Below are positions 18,482 to 27,550 of a stretch of 64,000 bases of DNA, piece after piece. A program made the position numbers and the translations under genes. A model generated the notes under the pieces. That model did no database searches. It had not been told where the DNA came from and worked only from the letters and a program-made list of their open reading frames with translations. Each line of letters starts with the position of its first letter. The stretch's first letter is position 1. Origin of the DNA: an uncultured bacterium (GTDB taxonomy: Bacteria; Cyanobacteriota; Vampirovibrionia; Gastranaerophilales; Gastranaerophilaceae); the NCBI GenBank assembly GCA_905215335.1, contig CAJMPQ010000007.1, positions 1 to 64,000 on the forward strand, read 5' to 3'.

Positions 18482-20311
18482 TTATTTTTTTTCTAATCTT
18501 GCTGTTCTAGAAGATAATAATACAACACGCTTTTGTATTTCAGAATGTGACTTATGAATATTAACAGTATCTTTTTCTAAATCAACAATATCAGCTGCTA
18601 ATTTCTCTATTTTATTATTCAACGTTTTAATTGCATTTATCGCTGCGTAGAACATTTCATCCCAACGTATATGTAAATACCCATCTTTGCCATTAGTAAC
18701 CGCTGTAGGGAAAACCTTTTGTAAATCTTGAGCAATAACACCAACGTGAGGAGTTTTATTCTCATCATCTTTAAATGTATATGTATATGGTTTTAAAGCT
18801 AAAATTTCAGATAATCCAAAATTATTTTCAACAAAATTATCCTTTAACCTCAAATCTGAAGATACGTGCAATTGAGGACAAGGAGAATTAAAACTGTATG
18901 AATAAGGATCGGTAGTACAAGTTTTTTGACCGCCACGATGAGTATCTAAAACGTTAGCAGAAAATGGATCCGGTTTAAAGTTTTTACGGAACCAACGACA
19001 AGTATATTTTCTACGTACAGGTCTCCAGGTGTCATCTCTACATACGTTACCACCACGTAAGTTAGTAGAAATATCAATAAAATTGAAGCCAGCTAAATCT
19101 TCATGGTTATCAAGAGCAAAAAAGTTTCCACGAACAACCAAATTTGAATTTAATACAGCCGAAGCTGAACTAAATTGTTTTGCATTACTTGGAGAACTAC
19201 CAACATCTGGTCCAAACCAAGGACGAGTAAAATTACCATCAACGTTATGAATTTCCAAAACAGAACGACCAGCAAAGCCACCTAAAGGATAACCACCTAA
19301 GAATACTCTATCATTACCATCACCACTAAATTCTGTTGGAGTATTACCAACACCAGAACCTGAAGTATAACCAACGCAAGTTCTTGTTCCAGTTTTACCA
19401 GTAACTGTAAATGACGCACAAGTATCATAACCAACTGCCGTAATGTTTGTTATATCTGGATTACCAGAAGTATAAGTATCATAACCGATTATAGTGTTGT
19501 TTTTAGCTTTTTTACCATAGAATTTTGAGCCCGCAATAGTATTATATGTTGCATATTTATCTGCAAAGCCACCACCTGTTTGAGCACCTGAAAAGACATT
19601 ATAAGAACCAACAGTATTAGAATTTGCAATAGAATAAGAACCCAGTGCAATATTACCAACTAAAGCTTCAGATGATGTCCCTGAATTTGAACCGACAAAA
19701 ATATTGGAATTAGCTTTAGATGCCAATGATCTAGCTGAGTTATTACCAACAGCAATAACATGGTTTCCTGAATCTAAACTTGCATTAGTTGCAAGCGCAT
19801 ATGAACCATAAGCAACAGTATTATTAGCTGAAACCAAAGAGTTCGCAACACCTACCCCTGCTGCTGTATTATAAGAACTACCATAAGAGGAATTAGGCAG
19901 CATTGAAAAGAAATTTGAGCCTAATAATAAGTTATTTTTACTATCAACATGCAATGTACCAGCATTAACACCATCACCAGTACCATACCTAAACTGAATT
20001 TGACGTTGAGGGGAAGGAGAATTAGAAGCTCTTATTACAACCTTCGCACTTTTATTAATTTGGTCAGCTGGAACAACCTTTGGATTTAGCCCAATAAAAG
20101 CTGATGAAGTCCAACCTGGAACACCTGGATCATAAAAAGCATCCATCATATCATCATTAGTAACATAATTCCAAACTGACTCATTTGAAAAACTAGCACC
20201 GCTTCTTCTTTTAGTAATAATTGGAGCCAAAGCCGCAAATAAAACAGCTATAACAACCAAAACTATCAATAATTCAGTCAAAGAAAAAGCATACTTCTTA
20301 TATAATTTCAT
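18482..20311 (-). CDS. Prepilin-like fibre protein with C-terminal S74 chaperone domain (copy 3)
   Basis: About 609 residues. The prepilin leader is MKLYKKYA then FSLTE and a hydrophobic helix. The ATG at 20311 gives the same eight-residue leader as copy 2; an ATG at 20317 and a TTG at 20320 are also in frame, and GGAG lies 10 and 4 bases before the two ATGs. The pilin-body block SAKVVIRA...QIQFRYG is conserved. The repeat region (about 145-320) is more degenerate than in the other copies (NTVAYGSYAL, NIALGSYSI, NTIIGYDTY). The S74 domain begins SDLRLKDN about 125 residues from the end and includes VGVIAQDLQKVFP and DEMFYAAINAIKTLN. First gene of the copy 3-copy 2 operon, with a near-consensus promoter at 20351-20379. 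Confidence 0.86.
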   Translation of the reverse strand: MKLYKKYAFSLTELLIVLVVIAVLFAALAPIITKRRSGASFSNESVWNYVTNDDMMDAFYDPGVPGWTSSAFIGLNPKVVPADQINKSAKVVIRASNSPSPQRQIQFRYGTGDGVNAGTLHVDSKNNLLLGSNFFSMLPNSSYGSSYNTAAGVGVANSLVSANNTVAYGSYALATNASLDSGNHVIAVGNNSARSLASKANSNIFVGSNSGTSSEALVGNIALGSYSIANSNTVGSYNVFSGAQTGGGFADKYATYNTIAGSKFYGKKAKNNTIIGYDTYTSGNPDITNITAVGYDTCASFTVTGKTGTRTCVGYTSGSGVGNTPTEFSGDGNDRVFLGGYPLGGFAGRSVLEIHNVDGNFTRPWFGPDVGSSPSNAKQFSSASAVLNSNLVVRGNFFALDNHEDLAGFNFIDISTNLRGGNVCRDDTWRPVRRKYTCRWFRKNFKPDPFSANVLDTHRGGQKTCTTDPYSYSFNSPCPQLHVSSDLRLKDNFVENNFGLSEILALKPYTYTFKDDENKTPHVGVIAQDLQKVFPTAVTNGKDGYLHIRWDEMFYAAINAIKTLNNKIEKLAADIVDLEKDTVNIHKSHSEIQKRVVLLSSRTARLEKK

Positions 20312-20350
20312 CCTCATCAAACTCCAAAAGTATATAACATGAACATTATT

Positions 20351-20379
20351 ATTATATCACATTACAAAAGCTTATTCAA
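20351..20379 (-). promoter_or_regulatory. Promoter of the prepilin-S74 operon
   Basis: On the minus strand, TTGAAT (20379-20374), a 17-base spacer and TATAAT (20356-20351). It is about 40 bases upstream of the copy 3 start codon. Confidence 0.78.
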
Positions 20380-20405
20380 TATAATTTACAAATATTGCTA
20401 AGAAC

Positions 20406-20457
20406 TTGTAATGACTGGTAATTTATCATTACAAAACTTTACACAATGATAAATTAC
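20406..20457. repeat. Nested inverted repeats, candidate operator
   Basis: Two overlapping palindromes lie between divergent genes. One has 13-base perfect arms (GTAATTTATCATT 20418-20430 and AATGATAAATTAC 20445-20457). The other has nine-base arms (TTGTAATGA 20406-20414 and TCATTACAA 20426-20434). The right arm ends five bases before the putative extended -10 box of the MFS gene. This layout suits a dimeric repressor such as TetR or MarR family members, but no such gene is adjacent. Confidence 0.6.
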
Positions 20458-20461
20458 TACG

Positions 20462-20470
20462 TGATAAAAT
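20462..20470 (+). promoter_or_regulatory. Extended -10 box of the MFS exporter
   Basis: TGA followed by TAAAAT, ending six bases before the ATG at 20477. No good -35 and no Shine-Dalgarno are visible, so the transcript is probably leaderless. Confidence 0.5.
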
Positions 20471-20476
20471 TTACTT

Positions 20477-21856
20477 ATGAGTAATAAAGAAATTAAATGG
20501 ACAATATGTTTATTAGTAATACTTGGTAATTTTTTAGGCATGCTAGATTCAAGTACAGTGAACCTAGCTTTATACCCCATAGCTAAAGATTTGAACATAA
20601 CACTGGCACAAGTGCAATGGGTAGTTATTGCATATATGCTAGTTTTAACCGTATTTTTACCATTTTTTGGTAAAATTGGAGATTTATTTCCTAAAAACAA
20701 AGTATATTCATTTGGATTCTTTATTTTTGCAATAGGCGCTCTATTAAACTCCACAGCACCAAATTTTTACTTATTAATTTTATACAGATGTATTGAAGCT
20801 CTTGGAGCCTCAATCATGATAGCAAATGGTCCAGCAGTAATCGCAACCCTTTTTAAAGGTGCAGATAGAGGCAAAGCTTTGGGAATAAACGCTTGTCTTG
20901 TTGCCGTTGGGGGCATGAGTGGTCCCGCAGTTGGAGGCGCACTTATAAACTCTTTCGGTTGGAGAACAATTTTTCTTCCTTCAGTTCCAATAGCTATATT
21001 TGGTGCTTTTTACGCATACAAGATGCTTCCATCCTATATTAAACACATTGAATTCAAATTTGATTATAAGGGTTTTATATATTTCACAGTGGCGTTATTT
21101 GCTTTATTACTTGCAATCTCAGAAGGACACCATTGGGGTTGGAAGTCAATCAAAATAATATCATTAGGTGTACTAACGCTTATATTTGGCGGTCTGTTTT
21201 ACTTTAGAGATAGTAAAATAAATTATCCATTAATAGATTTTAAAATGTTTAAAATTAAAACATTCACATTCGGGAATATAGCAGTTATGACATCTTACAT
21301 GACAATGTTTACAAATGGAATTTTATTACCCTTCTTCCTACAAGAAATCTTAAAATATAATGCCCTAATAACAGGCTTACTTATATTACCTTATTCTATT
21401 GCATCATCTGCAGTAGCTCCATTTGCAGGATCATATGCAGGTAAACATGGTAGTAGGCTACTAACTGTTGTTGGTCCATCCATTTATATTTTAGCTTTAA
21501 TAATTTTTACTACATTCAATACTTCAACACAAATATGGGAAATCATTTTAGCATCAGTGATTATGGGCATTGGAAATGGCTGTTTTCAATCTCCATCAAA
21601 TACAGCTATTATAACAAGTGTAAAAAAAGAAGAATTAGGTTTAGCTAGTGGAATACTTTCACTATCAAGAAATCTTGGAAATATTCTTGGTGTAGCTATC
21701 ACAATTACATTATTTGATAGTTTTAGAACAATGTTACTTAATGATGGCTTAGCATATCAAAAAGCATTTTTATCATCTTACCACTGGACAATGTGTTTTG
21801 GTATAGGCTTTGGAATTATCTGTCTTTCTTGTGCAGCTTTTGCTTACAAAAAATAA
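20477..21856 (+). CDS. MFS multidrug exporter, DHA2 (EmrB/QacA) family
   Basis: A 459-residue polytopic membrane protein with about 13-14 hydrophobic helices. It carries the family motifs: LDSSTVNLALYPI in helix 1 (motif D1), GKIGDLFPKNKVY in the loop between helices 2 and 3 (motif A), and GGMSGPAVGGALINSFGWRTIF in helix 5 (motif C, diagnostic of proton-drug antiporters). It probably expels hydrophobic compounds, perhaps bile acids or drugs; the substrate cannot be told. No EmrA-type membrane fusion partner is adjacent. The start lacks a Shine-Dalgarno and lies six bases from a -10-like box. The palindromes at 20406-20457 suggest repression. Confidence 0.9.
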   Translation: MSNKEIKWTICLLVILGNFLGMLDSSTVNLALYPIAKDLNITLAQVQWVVIAYMLVLTVFLPFFGKIGDLFPKNKVYSFGFFIFAIGALLNSTAPNFYLLILYRCIEALGASIMIANGPAVIATLFKGADRGKALGINACLVAVGGMSGPAVGGALINSFGWRTIFLPSVPIAIFGAFYAYKMLPSYIKHIEFKFDYKGFIYFTVALFALLLAISEGHHWGWKSIKIISLGVLTLIFGGLFYFRDSKINYPLIDFKMFKIKTFTFGNIAVMTSYMTMFTNGILLPFFLQEILKYNALITGLLILPYSIASSAVAPFAGSYAGKHGSRLLTVVGPSIYILALIIFTTFNTSTQIWEIILASVIMGIGNGCFQSPSNTAIITSVKKEELGLASGILSLSRNLGNILGVAITITLFDSFRTMLLNDGLAYQKAFLSSYHWTMCFGIGFGIICLSCAAFAYKK

Positions 21857-21914
21857 AATTAATAGCAAAATTTTATATTTTTGGCCTTATAACACATAGG
21901 AGGTATTCATAAAT

Positions 21915-22700
21915 ATGAAAGTTGATTTAAAAGCTATATTAAATAAACAAAAAGCACTAGAAAAACCAATAATAGAAAAGAAAAAAATAAAAGTTCATAA
22001 ATTAATATTTGATGAGAAGAATGTAACAAATCCTGATAAATCTTTTGATATATTTGAACGACAAGTGACACAAATAGTTTCAAAAAAAGAAAAAGTTGAA
22101 CCTAGCTCGTTTTTTGGAGAATTAAACGCATTATTTAATAAATTTTTAGAAACAAACCAAATAGATAAAATAAATAAAAATGGTACTAAATTCGCAGAAA
22201 AGCTTGTTGGACTTGGTGATGGCAGACTTGCTGCAATTATATACAGTCTTCTTATAAAAGCTAATGAAGGAAATCCGGAACTTGTTGAACGCTTTGCAAT
22301 AAATGGTCTTGCTATCGCAAAAAGATTTAATGATCCGGTCCATATTATGGCAAGATGCGAAAATTTAAGAAAAATCTATAATGTTACCAGCCCTCAAAGT
22401 GAAAAAATGTTAAAAATTTTATATGAAGAAAAAAGAGCTCTAAATTCTATAACAAAGAATTATGAAAGTGCTAAAAATAGATTTCAAACAATTTCAAAAG
22501 AAATGAAACCTGTTGAAAATTATCAAATTATGCAGGGCGCTATACAAATTCAAATTGCAAAAATCCTAAGAAACACAAACAAAAATGCTGCAATTATAGA
22601 ACTAAATAGCGCATACGATTTACTTAAAAGTGTAGGGAAAGGAAAATACACTAAAGAAATCGAAAAATTACTAGACGACATCAATAAAACACAAATCTAA
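21915..22700 (+). CDS. TPR-like helical protein of unknown function
   Basis: A 261-residue, Lys-rich, all-helical cytosolic protein with no signal peptide. Residues 70-260 contain repeated helix-turn-helix units of about 34-40 residues (FAEKLVGLGDGRLAAIIYSLLIKANEG, RFAINGLAIAKRFNDPVHIMAR), resembling degenerate tetratricopeptide repeats, so protein-protein interaction is the likely role. The N-terminal 60 residues are charged and probably disordered. A full AGGAGGT Shine-Dalgarno lies ten bases before the ATG. It follows the exporter by 58 bases and precedes typA; no functional link is obvious. Confidence 0.7.
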   Translation: MKVDLKAILNKQKALEKPIIEKKKIKVHKLIFDEKNVTNPDKSFDIFERQVTQIVSKKEKVEPSSFFGELNALFNKFLETNQIDKINKNGTKFAEKLVGLGDGRLAAIIYSLLIKANEGNPELVERFAINGLAIAKRFNDPVHIMARCENLRKIYNVTSPQSEKMLKILYEEKRALNSITKNYESAKNRFQTISKEMKPVENYQIMQGAIQIQIAKILRNTNKNAAIIELNSAYDLLKSVGKGKYTKEIEKLLDDINKTQI

Positions 22701-22733
22701 ATATTAATTATATGTAAATATAATTATTAAATA

Positions 22734-22762
22734 TTGAAAATTCAAAATGTCTGTTTTATCAT
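22734..22762 (+). promoter_or_regulatory. Promoter of typA
   Basis: TTGAAA (22734-22739), a 17-base spacer and TATCAT (22757-22762). The predicted transcription start, about 22769, lies downstream of an in-frame ATG at 22747, which supports the later typA start at 22810. Confidence 0.6.
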
Positions 22763-22809
22763 ATAAGTGTAATAAGTACACTAAACATAATATGAATGGT
22801 AGGAAATGT

Positions 22810-24606
22810 ATGACTTGTAATGAAAATATAAGAAACATCGCAATTATAGCACACGTTGACCATGGTAAAACAACTCTTGTTGATTGCTTATTGAAGCAAG
22901 CAGGTGTTTTTCGTGAAAATCAACACATGGAAGAACGAGTATTAGATAGTAATGATTTAGAAAGAGAAAGAGGTATTACAATTCTTTCTAAAAACATTTC
23001 TATAGACTATAAAGGAACTAAAATCAATGTTGTTGATACTCCGGGTCACGCCGACTTTGGTGGTGAAGTTGAACGTGTTTTAGGTATGGTTGATGGAGCA
23101 TTACTTATTGTTGATGCTGCAGAAGGTCCAATGCCTCAAACAAGATTCGTTTTATCAAAAGCTCTAGAGTTAGGTTTAAAAATCATTGTTGTTATTAACA
23201 AAATTGATAAACCAGCTGCAGAACCATTAACAGCTTTAGATAAAGTATTTGATTTATTTACAGAATTAACAGATAGAGAAGACTTAATTGATTTTCCTTT
23301 CATTTTTTCAAGCAGTTTAAACGGATTTGCAATAAATGATCTTGAAGATGAAAGAAAAGATATGGTTCCTCTATTAGAAAGTATTATTAAAAACATCCAA
23401 CCTCCAGAAGGTGATGAAAATGAACCTTTCCAATTCAGAGCAACAACTCTAGACTATAACGAATATGTTGGAAGAATTGTTGTTGGACGTATCGCACACG
23501 GAAAAGTTTCTTCTCAAGATCAAGTTTGTGTAATACATGCTGATGGTTCACAAGAAAAAGGAAAAATAGCTAAATTATTCGGATTCAAAGACTTAGGACG
23601 TGTTGAAATAGATTCAGCTAAAGCTGGGGATATCGTTGGAATTGCTGGATTTTCAGATATTCAAATAGGTGAAACTATTTGTGATCCAAATAATCCCAAA
23701 GCTTTACCTTTAATTAAAGTTGATGAACCTACGCTACAAATGAATTTTTCAGTAAATGACAGCCCTTTTGCCGGTCAAGAAGGTAAATTTGTTACATCAA
23801 GACAGCTTAGAAAACGTCTATATAACGAATTAGAAAAAAATGTTAGTTTACGTGTTGAAGATACTGATTCTACAGATTGTTTCAAAGTTTCTGGTCGTGG
23901 TGAATTACACTTAAGTATTCTTATTGAAACAATGAGACGTGAAGGTTTTGAATTTGCAGTATCTAAACCTGAAGTAATATTTAAAAGAATTAATGATGAA
24001 TTATGTGAACCTTATGAAAATCTAATCATAGATGTACCGGAAGAATATGCAGGTAGCGCAATTGAAAGATTATCTAACCGCAAAGCTGAAATGAAAGATA
24101 TGCAAACAGCTAAAGGTAGAACAAATCTTACATTCCATATTCCTGCAAGAGGCTTAATCGGTTTTAGAAGTGAATTCATAAGAATGACAAGAGGTGAAGG
24201 CATTATGTATCACACATTCTTGCATTACAGACCTTATGCCGGAGATATCCCTCGTCAAAGAAGTGGATCTATCATTGCTTTTGAACAAGGTGAAGCTATA
24301 CCTTACGCTTTAGCTCAATTTGAAGATAGAGGTGTATTCTTCATTACTCCAAAAACAAAAGTTTATAGAGGTATGATTATTGGAGAATGTAACAGACCTC
24401 AAGACATACAAGTAAACATCTGTAAAACTAAAAAACTAACAAATATGAGAAGTTCAACAGCAGATGTTATGGTTACTTTACAAGCTCCAAAAATATTATC
24501 ACTTGAAGAAGCTCTTGAATATATCGGTGATGATGAATTAGTTGAAATTACTCCGGAAAATGTTAGATTAAGAAAAGCTGATTTAACAAAGAAAGTATAC
24601 AACTAA
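22810..24606 (+). CDS. typA: Ribosome-associated GTPase TypA/BipA
   Basis: A 598-residue translational GTPase of the EF-G/LepA class involved in ribosome assembly and stress adaptation. G motifs are intact: AHVDHGKTTL (G1, near residue 13-22), RGITI (G2), DTPGH (G3) and NKID (G4). Beta-barrel and two EF-G-like alpha/beta domains follow, then the BipA-specific C-terminal domain (RGLIGFRSEF, TADVMVTLQAPKILSLEEALEYI). The start at 22810 (TCNENIRNIAIIAHVD) is preferred over an upstream in-frame ATG at 22747 because TAGGA lies six bases before it, the promoter would exclude the longer form and other family members begin here. Confidence 0.96.
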   Translation: MTCNENIRNIAIIAHVDHGKTTLVDCLLKQAGVFRENQHMEERVLDSNDLERERGITILSKNISIDYKGTKINVVDTPGHADFGGEVERVLGMVDGALLIVDAAEGPMPQTRFVLSKALELGLKIIVVINKIDKPAAEPLTALDKVFDLFTELTDREDLIDFPFIFSSSLNGFAINDLEDERKDMVPLLESIIKNIQPPEGDENEPFQFRATTLDYNEYVGRIVVGRIAHGKVSSQDQVCVIHADGSQEKGKIAKLFGFKDLGRVEIDSAKAGDIVGIAGFSDIQIGETICDPNNPKALPLIKVDEPTLQMNFSVNDSPFAGQEGKFVTSRQLRKRLYNELEKNVSLRVEDTDSTDCFKVSGRGELHLSILIETMRREGFEFAVSKPEVIFKRINDELCEPYENLIIDVPEEYAGSAIERLSNRKAEMKDMQTAKGRTNLTFHIPARGLIGFRSEFIRMTRGEGIMYHTFLHYRPYAGDIPRQRSGSIIAFEQGEAIPYALAQFEDRGVFFITPKTKVYRGMIIGECNRPQDIQVNICKTKKLTNMRSSTADVMVTLQAPKILSLEEALEYIGDDELVEITPENVRLRKADLTKKVYN

Positions 24607-24631
24607 TTTTAATAAAATAAAAAACAACATT

Positions 24632-24666
24632 AAAAAAGCGAAGAGTTTTAAATTCTTCGCTTTTTT
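24632..24666. terminator. Bidirectional terminator between typA and dnaX
   Basis: A 13-base inverted repeat AAAAAAGCGAAGA / TCTTCGCTTTTTT with a nine-base loop, between convergent genes. Confidence 0.9.
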
Positions 24667-24684
24667 GTATAAAACATCTAAAAT

Positions 24685-26613
24685 TTACTCAATAAATTTC
24701 CCTTCAAACAAATCCATAATCATATTTACACTATCGGAATGATAAGATGAATCTGGATTTCTAGTTGCTGAAAACTTAGTTTTTGGAATTTCAACAGTCT
24801 TCACATCAGACTCAGTTTGAATTTTATCAGAAACCTCAGGTTCAACAGCTTTTTTTACAGGAGCTTTTTGATTTTGAGACTCTAATGATAGAGTTGCTGA
24901 TTTTACCTCTTGCACAGGTTTAACAGCAGGGGCAGGCTGATCATCATCACTAGAAGATTGAGATTTTTCTGAGCGTATTGCATCATCTCCAGGAGCTGGT
25001 GCCCTCACGATAATTTTTGGAGAATTGCCTGCAAATAAGTTTCCAACAGCATCAACTATAAAATTATGTTTTGAACCATCAGGTCCAAATTGTTTTAACC
25101 AACTTGGATTTTTAATTGTAATAATAACTTCATCTGATGCAATTTTTACAGGTAAAGCTTGTTGCTTTAATATCGCACGAGATGGGAAGCTTGAAATATT
25201 TTCAAGAAGTTTAACCCATTGATTTTTTAAATTATTACCAGCAGCTGGTTTAGACATTGGAACTGGTTGATTTAATACTTCATCCTCAGTTGCTTGCTCA
25301 GATTTTACTGGTTGTTCAACTTGCCTACTTGGCTTAAGCGATTGCGCTACTTCTTTAACTGATGAGCTTTGACTTGCTGACTTTTTAACCTCTTGCTTCA
25401 TTACCGGAGAAGGTGGTGTATTATAAGCAGATACATTTACCAAACGTGGAGCATCACCAGATTCTAATAAAGAAATACGTTTCTGTAGCTCTTCCAATTT
25501 TGTATTTTGAACAAGATTTGCCATATCTAAAACCGCAACATCCAACCATAATTTAGGATTAGCAGTTTGTTTTAACTCTTTAATATACAAAGCACATTTA
25601 TCAATCAGAGAAACTATTTGATGAACTTCAACAGATTCAAGTTTTTCTCTTATAATACTAATTTGAGACTCATTTAGTTGAACAACACCTGCTACAGAAG
25701 AATTTCCTACAGACTTTAATATTAAAGCATTTCTCAAGTACTCTAATAAGTTTGATAAAATTTGTGCAGGCTCGTTACCCTGATTATAAATATTATTTAG
25801 AACATCTAAAGCATCAGTTTGATTAGAAGATGCAATCGCTGCAAATAAAGAAGTTAAAGAATCAAATGATAATCTTCCCAATAGACGATTTATATCATCT
25901 ACAGAAATTGCAGAATCAGATGAATTTAAAACACTCAACTGATCTAACAAAGCAATACTATCACGCATTCCGCCCGCAGAATTTTGAGCAATATAAGCTA
26001 AAGCATCATCAGTAATATTTATAGATTCTTTATCTGAAATATAGCGTAAATGCTTGGCTATATCATCAGTTGTAATACGTTTAAAATCAAATCTTTGACA
26101 ACGACTTTTTATAGTATCTAAAACTTTATGCACTTCAGTAGTTGCAAGAATAAAAATTACATTTTTAGGAGGCTCTTCAAGAGTTTTCAAAAGAGCATTG
26201 AACGCTTGATTTGTTAACATATGAACTTCGTCGATAATATAAATTTTGTATCGACTTTGTACAGGTGCTAATGCAACTTTTTGAATAATTTCATCAGCAT
26301 CATTAACAGAACGATTGCTAGCAGCATCAATTTCGATTACATCAATAGGAATAGAATTTGTAATATTTTTACAGTTTTCACACTCATTACAAGGTGAAAT
26401 TGTAGGCCCTTTTTCACAATTTAATGATTTTGCAAAAATTCTGGCTGTCGAAGTTTTACCAGTACCTCTCGGACCGGTAAACAAATATGCATGAGAAATT
26501 CTATCCATTTGAATAGCATTTGCTAAAGCTTTTTTTATATGTTCTTGACCTACAATTTGCTCAATAGTCTGTGGTCTATATTTTCTGTATAAAGGTATGT
26601 AATTTTTATTCAT
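24685..26613 (-). CDS. dnaX: DNA polymerase III subunit gamma/tau
   Basis: A 642-residue clamp-loader ATPase. The N-terminus has YRKYRPQTIEQIVGQEH, Walker A GPRGTGKT (47-54), a zinc-binding group (Cys66, Cys75, Cys78, Cys81), Walker B IIDEVHML (near 117-125) and the LLKTLEEPP sensor region. Domains I-III occupy about 1-360. The C-terminal third is Pro/Gln/Ser/Lys-rich linker around a small folded tau segment (near 460-540) and ends in a short hydrophobic tail. The ATG at 26613 is chosen: family members begin just before the YRKYRP motif, and a TATAAT lies nine bases upstream, which would exclude an ATG at 26640. Divergent from the LD-carboxypeptidase gene. Confidence 0.95.
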   Translation of the reverse strand: MNKNYIPLYRKYRPQTIEQIVGQEHIKKALANAIQMDRISHAYLFTGPRGTGKTSTARIFAKSLNCEKGPTISPCNECENCKNITNSIPIDVIEIDAASNRSVNDADEIIQKVALAPVQSRYKIYIIDEVHMLTNQAFNALLKTLEEPPKNVIFILATTEVHKVLDTIKSRCQRFDFKRITTDDIAKHLRYISDKESINITDDALAYIAQNSAGGMRDSIALLDQLSVLNSSDSAISVDDINRLLGRLSFDSLTSLFAAIASSNQTDALDVLNNIYNQGNEPAQILSNLLEYLRNALILKSVGNSSVAGVVQLNESQISIIREKLESVEVHQIVSLIDKCALYIKELKQTANPKLWLDVAVLDMANLVQNTKLEELQKRISLLESGDAPRLVNVSAYNTPPSPVMKQEVKKSASQSSSVKEVAQSLKPSRQVEQPVKSEQATEDEVLNQPVPMSKPAAGNNLKNQWVKLLENISSFPSRAILKQQALPVKIASDEVIITIKNPSWLKQFGPDGSKHNFIVDAVGNLFAGNSPKIIVRAPAPGDDAIRSEKSQSSSDDDQPAPAVKPVQEVKSATLSLESQNQKAPVKKAVEPEVSDKIQTESDVKTVEIPKTKFSATRNPDSSYHSDSVNMIMDLFEGKFIE

Positions 26614-26622
26614 GATAAAGTA

Positions 26623-26628
26623 ATTATA
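26623..26628 (-). promoter_or_regulatory. -10 box of dnaX
   Basis: A perfect TATAAT on the minus strand ends nine bases before the dnaX ATG. No Shine-Dalgarno is present between them. The -35 region is poor. Confidence 0.45.
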
Positions 26629-26656
26629 ACAAATAATCATAAAAAAAGGATAATTT

Positions 26657-27550
26657 ATGAACTTAATTAAACCAAAGAAATTAAATTTAGGAGATACGAT
26701 TTCAATTATAGCTCCAGCTGGTGGCGTAGACTTAAACAGAATAGAAATAGCAACAAAATATTTTGCAGATAAAGGCTATAAAATAAAATTAGGTTCAAAT
26801 GTTAATAAAAAAAACAGATATCTCGCAGGAACGGATGAAGAAAAAATCGAAGATCTACACAATGCATTTCTTGATAAAGAAGTAAATGCGATAATTTGTG
26901 CTAGGGGGGGATACGGAGCAATAAGACTAATAAACAAGATTGACTATGATATTATAAAAAATAATCCCAAAATATTCTGCGGTTACTCAGACATAACAGC
27001 ATTATCAATTATGATTCTAAAAAATGCTGGATTAATAACTTATTCTGGGCCAATGATTCAAAGTGATTTTGCTAATGATCAACTTAATAAATATACAGAA
27101 GAGGAATTTTTTAATACTCTACAAGGCAAAACTAGAGAAATAAGACCAATAAATGGACTAAAGGTATACAGATCTGGAAATTCCGAAGGAATTTTATTTG
27201 GAGGAAACCTTGCAACAGTCGCATCGTTATGCGGACAAGATTTTATACCTGATAAAGATTTTATCTTCTTTACAGAAGATATCAACGAAGATGCGTATAA
27301 AATCGATAAATATTTCACTCAACTTTTAAATATAAATAAATTCAAAAATAAAGTAAAAGGTATCGTACTTGGTGATTTTACAGGAATAGATAATAAAAAT
27401 TATCTTGATCAGTTCTTTGCCGAATTATCTAACAAATTGGATATCCCTATTTACTCAGGATACCCAATTTCGCACACAGAAGTAAAGGCTACAATCCCAA
27501 TAGGAGCAAAAGCAAATTTAAAAGATGGTGTACTTGAAATACTAAATTAA
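26657..27550 (+). CDS. LD-carboxypeptidase (muramoyltetrapeptide carboxypeptidase), S66 family
   Basis: A 297-residue peptidase that removes the terminal D-alanine from murein tetrapeptides during cell-wall recycling; the same family includes microcin C immunity protein MccF. The Ser-Glu-His triad can be placed: Ser111 in GYSDIT, Glu206 in FTEDINED, His272 in YPISHTEVK. The family motif ICARGGYGAIR lies near 80-90. No signal peptide, consistent with a cytosolic LdcA. AAGGA lies six bases before the ATG. The gene overlaps the convergent Usp gene by four bases. Confidence 0.93.
   Translation: MNLIKPKKLNLGDTISIIAPAGGVDLNRIEIATKYFADKGYKIKLGSNVNKKNRYLAGTDEEKIEDLHNAFLDKEVNAIICARGGYGAIRLINKIDYDIIKNNPKIFCGYSDITALSIMILKNAGLITYSGPMIQSDFANDQLNKYTEEEFFNTLQGKTREIRPINGLKVYRSGNSEGILFGGNLATVASLCGQDFIPDKDFIFFTEDINEDAYKIDKYFTQLLNINKFKNKVKGIVLGDFTGIDNKNYLDQFFAELSNKLDIPIYSGYPISHTEVKATIPIGAKANLKDGVLEILN

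Noticed and set aside
13216..20320. Prophage origin for the S74 tail-fibre-like proteins.
   Set aside because: No phage structural, replication or integration genes are nearby; each protein starts with a prepilin leader and the block surrounds metK, so these look like cellular surface proteins.
24850..24856. Run of seven A in dnaX (minus strand) as a programmed frameshift site for gamma.
   Set aside because: The run lies near the 3' end of the gene (reading GTA AAA AAA GCT), not near the junction of domain III, and no stimulatory stem was seen.
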